Source: Aquatica leii
Taxonomy: Eukaryota; Arthropoda; Insecta; Coleoptera; Lampyridae
Reading direction: 5' to 3'
Assembly (NCBI GenBank): GCA_035610365.1
Contig: CM069439.1
Location: 16,815,533 to 16,879,532 of the forward strand
DNA length: 64,000 nucleotides
Under the pieces are notes generated by a model. The model had not been told where the DNA came from, searched no databases, and was given only the letters and a program-made list of their open reading frames with translations. Positions 56,932-64,000 of the stretch are shown here, piece by piece. The position numbers were made by a program, and so were the translations under genes. Numbering within the stretch: the first letter of the stretch is position 1; each line of letters starts with the position of its first letter.

Positions 56932-57187
56932 ATCACAATTACTCACATGCTATTTGATAATCGCTGCATGCAGAAAACGCAGACTGTGTCGCAACGACTG
57001 CTCTTAACTAAATTCTCTATTGATGATGTCTATAGTATTTTCAACTACTGCCGATGAAGAAAACTGCGTCAATATTTAGCTACAATCAACGAAGAGAAAT
57101 GTCATTTTTTGAGGATCCAGGGTTATGGCTAAAAGTTTTATTTTCCCGTCATGTTTTATTAGTAAATTAGCCAATTATTAGTAAATA
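56932..57187. other. Spacer between Tc1-like element and hAT fragment
   Basis: No feature recognised. Confidence 0.4.
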
Positions 57188-57448
57188 ATGAACCATGTCA
57201 TTATTATATTAAAATTTATATTTACCCTAAAGTCAAAGTTTTCCGACGTGTATTTTGCTAGAATTTTCCGTAAAAATAAAAAAGTTAAACAAGAATGGCT
57301 GTTATATTGTACAGAAAAGGATTCTAAATATTGTTTGTATTGGAAAATCTTTAATGTTGCAAATTCTGATATTGATACTGACTTCGCTGAGACTATTTTA
57401 ACATTAAATCTAACATTCAATTTACAAAATAAAATTTATTTGGAGTAA
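57188..57448 (+). pseudogene. hAT N-terminal (TTF zinc region) fragment
   Basis: An 86-codon frame whose centre reads IFRKNKKVKQEWLLYCTEKD and SKYCLYWKIFNVA. This fits the hAT TTF motif (R-x-W-L-x-Y-S ... Y-C-x-x-C-K-x-F), with the second cysteine changed. The rest has no transposase likeness. It resembles ERFWLFYSETKNSLYCLCCI of the hAT at 46.4 kb. Confidence 0.45.
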
Positions 57449-58002
57449 ATCAATGTTGTTTATACTTATAATCAAGTGTAAAAGTAATAAAATCAAATTT
57501 ATAACAATATATTTTTCAATTTTTTTCGTTTTGGCGAGGTACCGCTGTTGTAGGAATTTTGATTGTGACTTATAAGTAATTTACTTTTATTTTAATTTCA
57601 CGTTGGTGATTTACTATTACGCTTGCATTGATTGGGATAGTTATTGAATAAAGATTTTTTTTACTAAAATATTTTGATTTGCAGTTATGGCGATCGCCGT
57701 AATTGGTTTCTTTTGTAATTTATAGTAATTTGAGAAAGTTGATGTAGATTGAAAGCGTTTTTTTTCTTTCTCATCACAACGTGAATTTAAATCATTATTC
57801 CATTGAAGTGTTATTTTGAAATTATTGAACGAATTTCGATGCATGCATGAGTTGTGTTGATGACCTCAGCAACCACGTTCGAGAGAAAAATTTTAGACTT
57901 TGTTCAGCTGTCTGTTACATGCAAAATTTTTCTAACGTAATACCCTGTATATTGAATTAAAATTAGATTCCGGTTTTGACGCCCTCTGCCGATCTTTTCT
58001 TG
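57449..58002. other. AT-rich spacer
   Basis: No gene recognised; the minus-strand frame at 57641-57844 has no family likeness. Confidence 0.5.
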
Positions 58003-59206
58003 TGACTGTCATTTTACGACGAAATCGTGAAGCTGTCAATTGCATAAAATGGCCTGTGCGGCTTAAAGAAATTTTGAATGACATCCTCAATAATGGAAAT
58101 CAAACTATAATTTCATTACGCTTGTAAAATAATTTAGTCGTCACAGGGTAAGATAGTTACTTCCGTTTTATTATAATTCTTTTGTAATTTTTCCTTAATT
58201 TGATAGCCGTTCCACCACGTTCTGGCTCACATGTTTCTATTCAATAAAGAATAATGAGGGATTAATACCGACAAATACTTTCATGGGACGAGTATAACTC
58301 TATATATAAGGCCTACGGTTAAAACTAAAAAAACCGAAGACAATCACTTTTCTTCGAGATACTACTCATGCGGCAAACACCTGCGAAACCAACTTTCATT
58401 GAATGTGTACAACAGCATTCGACGATCGGGTTATGTTATGTGTACTTTCTTTTAGCAACAATTAACAATTTTTGTAGATCTTGATTTCGTGAGTCTTGTG
58501 TTGACACGATTTGCTACTCAAATTTATTTCGGGCTCACTTGCCGGGGAAAACGTTTTCTTCGACCAAGTAGGTACTGGATTGTATGTAAGTTTATTTAAT
58601 TATTTTATCGCTGTCAGAAAAGTCGCTCACGAAGCTTTGGCTAGTGTTAATTCCGTAATTACTATCATTTTTTTAATACCATTAAGGTAGTTTCATTAAT
58701 TATTTTGTGTGTATCGCATGCTGTGTACAACGAATATTTACTACGAAATTTTCTTCATTGTTCGCTTCGACTTAACCTACATATGTATTGTGTGGTGCTG
58801 ATACTGCTGGCATTTATGCACTGAGAATTAGATATACTTGTGTTAATCATCGACGTTGCTAAATTAAAGTTTCTATATTTGTTAACTATACTTATTAATA
58901 TTTCGAAAATTTACGTTACGTTAATACACTAAAATTGTTATACTTGTTAATCTTTCTTTGATGGCAACATACCTTTCTCTTTTAATGGTCGTTACCTATT
59001 AACAAATTTTGGCTACTCGAACATCAGAGTAACAAGGATTACGAACCTCAAATTTAGTTACAAGTTTAGACCGTCTGTCGTAATCGAGGCAGAAGTGTTA
59101 ATTTGGATTTGATCTGGCGCCCTTAAGTATAATTCCCTTGAACCTCCCCTATCTCCGACTGTGTGAGTTGGCCGTGCAAGGTTCGTAAGACCTAAAGCTT
59201 GTAACA
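58003..59206 (+). repeat. 1.2-kb LTR-like repeat, copy 2
   Basis: It starts TGACTGTCATTTTACGACG and ends AAAGCTTGTAACA, matching the ends of copy 1 (37117-38229, opposite strand) base by base at both boundaries. A TATA box (CTATATATAAGG) lies at 58299-58310. Conserved stretches include CATGCGGCAAACACCTGCGA and CCTCCCCTATCTCCGACTGT. It differs from copy 1 by small indels and substitutions. No flanking internal retrotransposon sequence and no long ORF, so it is a candidate solo LTR. Confidence 0.7.
58299..58310 (+). promoter_or_regulatory. TATA box of LTR-like repeat
   Basis: CTATATATAAGG; copy 1 has the shorter CTCTATAAGG at the equivalent place. Confidence 0.4.
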
Positions 59207-59689
59207 TGTCGATAACTTGTATAGTTTCTTATGTTATTTACTCATCATACGTCTTCAGCTTTGTTAATTGCTTATCTACAGTTTTTTAAGTGAAATTTTT
59301 TGTGTTGTTAATTGTTTTTTATATTAAGCCTGTTTATTGTGTTTACGATTGTTATTAATATTTTACTTTCAGTTTAGTATAACTATATAGTCTTCAGCTT
59401 GTATCGTAATTGAGTGTATACTGTTTACGTTCACGACTTGAACCAAACCGAGTAACCTTAGTAATTGTTCATCAGAAGTATTATACAAAGTTAGCTAATA
59501 TTATTACCTGCTACACTAAGGCCCGGTTGCATAGAGCATTCTTGACTTTGACGATGTAGTTTTAACTACGTGGTCATGTCGTTAAGCGTCGTCATTTGTA
59601 CAAAACCAATTGTTTTGCTTTACTGAAACTTGTTTATGTGAAAACTATACAACCAATTTGTTACGTTATCAAGTTATTTGCTTTTTTCT

Positions 59690-59890
59690 TTTGCTTAATC
59701 TACATAACACTGGGTCTCCGAACCAAAGATTCACACGTATGTGAAGAATGGTTCTGTTTTTTCTTTGCTCGTATCATTTTCAATCATGCCGATTCACCGA
59801 CATTTTAGTTAACCGTGGTGTCGTAGTTGTTACCAGCAGGACCCGCTTGAAAAGAAAGTTGGTAACAAAATAAAGATTTTTTGCCATGTG
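59690..59890 (+). repeat. Diverged interspersed repeat, copy 2
   Basis: Partner of 18560-18770 in the same orientation. Confidence 0.45.
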
Positions 59891-62800
59891 AAAAAAGACA
59901 ATAAGCAAAAGCAGAAGCTGGAAAGTTGTCAATAAAATCAATTAGGAAGACTAAATTATAATATTATTTATTAATTTCTTTAAATGTTTTTTTCCTTTTT
60001 TTAAGTTTTTGTTTTAGTTTTTATTCCGTGGCATCTTCTAATATTGATTATGTTGTTATGTTTTCATGTTGGTTGTGGAATAATAGGAACTAACACTTGT
60101 TTTGATTGTGATTTTATGAACAAAACGGGTTGAATTGACGTAACGAAAATTGCTCCATTGGTTATAGTTTGTAGAGATGGAGAAAAAGTTGATTGTAAAA
60201 CAGTAGATGTAATATTTAGATTGCTGATACGGATGGTGATTTGTTTTAGGTTCAGCATGCGTTGATGCTATGTGGTCTGGATTTTTACACTTGTGCTCTC
60301 AAATTGCATGGCATTTAAGTACTATTTACTGCTACTGAGGATCGATTGAAGCTAGTTTTAAGAATGTTAAAGTCATATTTTCCAGGTGTTGTCGTGTTGT
60401 CGTGTTAAAACTTTTGCTGCTCATGTTTTTAGCTTCTTCAGAAGATTTCCAAAATTGTTGTTGCGTTCTGCTTCTGGTTATATGCCTGTGCGTTGCTATG
60501 CTCAGTTGTTCATTGAAACGTGTCTAGTTGTGTTTGTTGGACCGTGTCTAATGGTGTATGTTGGAATGTGTTTGTAGTAGTCATGTTTTGAGGTATTTTT
60601 TAAAAAACCAGTCTCAAAGTGTTGCTTAATCTATAGCCATCTTTTCTGTTAAAGTAGTCGCTGCTCTTTATTATTTCCAGCTACTCTTTCCCCATTCGTT
60701 GATAAAAAGGTTTGTTCTTTACAACTATTTTACTTTGTCATAGTTAATGGCATGTTCTCCTTGATTACCAAATACCAAAAACGTGGCTACTACAAACACA
60801 TTTCAACCTACACTACTAGACATGGTTCAACAAACACAATTGAAACGTTTCAACAAACAATTGACACGGATTACCGAACAATAGCAACGCACAGTTATAA
60901 AACTAAGAGCAGAAGACAAGAACAAAAGTTTTTGAAAATCTTGTGAAGAAGCTGACAGCATGTGCAGCAAAACGTCAAACTTTAATATGACAACACTCAA
61001 AAGACATTAATTCAATAAACAACGGGCGTGAAACCCTACATTTAATAATTGTAAGAATACTTCAAAAATAGTAAATATGTAGTGTGATTGTTTTAAATAT
61101 TTAAGTACATATATAGATTACGATTAGTTTTCTCCGGCAAAAGTAAATATTCGCACTTAATTACACAAAATACAGTATTCTTGTGTTTAGACAAAGCTCA
61201 ACTAAGTTTATATACTTTTCTTTTGGTTAGAAATGCAAAACAAACATATATTTTGTGTTCTTAGTGGTTTATTCAATATTATACACATTTTTTACTATAT
61301 TTTGTAATTTATCATATAAAACAATTTTTTGTGTGATCAATCAAAATATATGTGTCATTTTTAAGGTGTATTTAAATGATACCAAAGAACAACTTAAATT
61401 AACGTTTAGCACGTTTTGTTTGTTCTGACATAATTCACTCGGTTTCTTGTAAACAAACAAAATCTTATTAAATTTTCTTTTTTGTAAACTGTTATACATT
61501 TAATATTAAAGATTACTAACCGAAAATGGTGTTTTAAAATTCCTTTTACAAGAAAACCATCTAATTGCAAACTCTTTTTGTGTGTAAATTTTAATTTCCT
61601 CAAATGTATACAAAGATACATGGATTGTAGAGAATTTGTTCACAAGAAATTACGACTTTAATGCAAAGAAACAAGTTTAAAGTGGAAGAGGAACGTCTTG
61701 TTACCTATGTAATTTGCTTGTGCCTTGTTGTCGTACAGATTTAAATCCAATTATAAATGAGTATTTAGTGTGTGCAAATAATTTGCGCTTTAAAATCAAA
61801 GTATAATTGAAGGTGTTTGCCATTGGAACCCTCTCGTTTGATTCGTGCAGTATTTACTATTAGTACGATCCCAGTTTAAATATGCACAAACAGTTAATTT
61901 TCGATACTAACTTTTAAGACCATGAATAATTAAGTATTGGTAAATAAATCTAAGGCTGTAACCTTTTCTTATATAAGTAAACGCATGCTAACGTTTCGGA
62001 ACTGACGAAGCATAAAAGCACTGAAACTTTAATCTTTGTAATTTAAGCTTATTTTTAGTCATTATAAATTATCTGCACATAAACAGATATATTTACGTTA
62101 AGCATTTGATCAAACAGTTATAACAATTTTTTACGAATTCCTTTTATTTCAGTTGAAAATATAAAGAGTAATGCGTTTAAAATTTTTAACGTATCGCTGA
62201 GCATAAGTACTAAATTTGAACTAAAAATATCGATCTTGAAAACTAGTAATTTATTTATTAAATTACTGAAACAAAAATTCAAACAATACATATATAAAAA
62301 CATTGGGTAACAAAATCGATCTACAAAAATATATACAAATATTTTTATGTTTTCTGTTTGTAACTCTATTGCATATAATTAAGTTATAAAATTTATTTAA
62401 CTTGAATGTTTAATAAATCACAACCAATTCAAAAATCAATGCAAGGAATCAATCAGTTAAAAACAGATTTGTTGATTTTAGCTTTAATCAATAGGAAACC
62501 TTTAGTGTGTTTTTAATTTGCACTTGGGTCTAGAATATAACGTAATTTTTTAAGTGTACAGCCGATATTAAGTACATTAGTGGAAATAATACGTTATTTT
62601 GTAGACTGAATAAATGTCAAATTTATTCATACGAGAGCTTTTACATTTCTTAAAGCAACTGATTTTACGCATTTACTCATAAATTATTCATTAAAAGTTT
62701 GTTGTGTATTTAGGATAAGATGCGCTGAGTTATATAATCCGCAATATAAATAAACGAACTAAGTTTCTATTTGTAGTAAGCGTTTGACAACAGTACTTAT

Positions 62801-64000
62801 CTAGAAGCAACGTAACATCGCGTATTACTACAGTTCATTTGCTAGAGTACAATTTATGTGTGTCTAATATTTGGGTAATTGTATTTGAGCACTAAAGTAA
62901 TTACACAAGTATAAAAACTTGAGTACTTTAGTGAATCGAGACTCTAGAGAAACCGAATCAAGTACTGATTTCGGCTAGGCTTTATAAGGTTTTTGTTGTT
63001 GTTTATTAATGTTTCAGAATTCGTCTTAGTTTATAAAAACTGTAAGTTACCTAATCTACTAGCATTTTTTAATGTTCTGCATTTAGTATAGAGTTAAACT
63101 ACTGAACTCAAAAAATTTGGTTTGATACTATCGGCACTTTAACTGGGTCTTCAATAATATGAGTTTTTTAATACCATTTTGATAATATTTGGAAACTTCT
63201 GATACTTTGATACACGATATTTTCTTGTCTCAACTAGTTATAGTTTTAGTTCGTTTTGGTTCTACGACACTATAACGCTCATCCAGTTGGAAGACAAACA
63301 CAAAAGTGACATTTGTCATAAAACATACAATGTTATCAAAAAACATGTAATTGACTGCAAACGTTATGTTTTATAAAATATACTGTTTTATAACGTTTAC
63401 GTTAAATTTGCTTTTCTATGCTTATTCAACAATTTACTACTCTTTTGATTAAATTTGTTGGAGTAAATATAAAATCAGAGCAAAAGTGTATTAACTATAT
63501 AAAAAAAAATATTTAAAGTACATTTTGATTAATAATATATATAAATAATAATGTTTTTTTCTAACTAATTTAATTTTTTTATTTAATAATAACTATAACA
63601 ATCCGTTGTCGATGTAATTTTTGTGTTTTTTTATTAATGTTTCTTTTCAGTTGCATCTTATTTTTAGTTTTACTAGCATAAAGAAAGGTTTTTTATAAAA
63701 AAAATAAGGTTGTTTTTACTTACAAAGTTAAACGTTCTAACTCAATTTTATTTATTTAATTTTTGTAGACATTTTATTGAAATTAAGTATATAAAAGTCT
63801 TTAATCTAAAGGAATAAAATCAACACTCACTCTATCTCCAACAAAATAAATATCAATAAATCACTGCAAAATCTGTTTATTTGTTGCCTTATTGATAGTT
63901 TTATACGTTCCATTAGTTATCTAATTAAATTTTTTTTAAAATAAGCATTTTATTTTGTTTAAACAAGGTATCCTTTATTTATATCGTTTAAAAACATTCC
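59891..64000. other. AT-rich noncoding stretch to the window end
   Basis: No recognisable genes. The short frames at 60064-60258, 60386-60577, 60752-60946 and 61406-61621 show no family. The last kilobase is very AT-rich. Confidence 0.55.

Noticed and set aside
62000..62040. TTTCGGAACTGACGAAG near 62 kb as another hammerhead-like site
   Set aside because: The boxes are in the wrong order and no stem II can be drawn.
1..64000. tRNA or rRNA genes
   Set aside because: Scanned by eye for the conserved TTCGA-type B box with a matching A box and for conserved rRNA segments; no combination was convincing. tRNAscan-SE would settle it.

Overview
The window is strongly A+T-rich eukaryotic DNA from an animal, most likely an insect or other arthropod. 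The evidence is the kind and mix of mobile elements, not any host gene: FLYWCH/MULE, mariner with an extended N-terminal helix-turn-helix, Tc1, pogo, ZMYM-type hAT, Jockey/CR1-group and endonuclease-bearing LINEs, Penelope-like elements (PLEs) with GIY-YIG nucleases, and LTR-like repeats. I could not recognise any intact host gene, tRNA, rRNA or bacterial feature. The order or species cannot be fixed from the sequence alone.

Layout. 1-1.5 kb: a decayed MULE transposase on the minus strand, cut by the window edge. 1.8-3.56 kb: a short CCGGACAATT minisatellite, then a decayed LINE reverse transcriptase on the plus strand. 3.6-8.15 kb: AT-rich noncoding DNA with one unexplained exon-like ORF. 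8.15-14.2 kb: a dense TE cluster. It holds a mariner-group element with about 365-bp terminal inverted repeats and TA flanks, an abutting second mariner-group copy on the other strand, a LINE broken at the same breakpoint (endonuclease and ORF1 on the minus strand), and a Tc1 remnant.

15.6-18.5 kb holds the best-preserved element: a Penelope-like element with a 12-bp target-site duplication, one frameshift between its N-terminal part and a 655-residue RT plus GIY-YIG frame, and a hammerhead-like motif in its pseudo-LTR. 23.45-26.76 kb is a hAT shell (GTATCTGTATCTAGATAC-type subterminal repeats, hAT C-terminus) into which a second, older PLE family has inserted. That PLE has an inverted 3' tail at its 5' end and carries its own hammerhead-like motifs.

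29-31 kb carries a CACTA-like fragment and a retrotransposon gag-like ORF1 with zinc knuckles. 34.4-38.8 kb is a Jockey/CR1-group LINE on the minus strand whose ORF1 is split by a 1.1-kb TG...CA repeat, a candidate solo LTR. A second copy of that repeat lies in the opposite orientation at 58.0-59.2 kb. 44.2-46.6 kb is a ZMYM-like hAT transposase interrupted by a LINE 3' end with an ATT tail. 49.05 kb has a pogo helix-turn-helix fragment, 55.7-56.9 kb a Tc1-like element with inverted repeats, and 57.2 kb a small hAT N-terminal fragment. The rest is AT-rich DNA in which I see no genes.

Functionally this is a transposon graveyard with nested insertions. The relative ages can partly be read: the hAT at 23.45 kb predates the PLE inside it, the LINE at 34-38 kb predates the LTR-like insert, the hAT at 44 kb predates the ATT-tailed LINE, and the PLE at 15.6 kb looks young. 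The most interesting signals are the two PLEs, their shared inverted 5' architecture and their hammerhead-like motifs. Whether the ribozyme folds are complete was not established.
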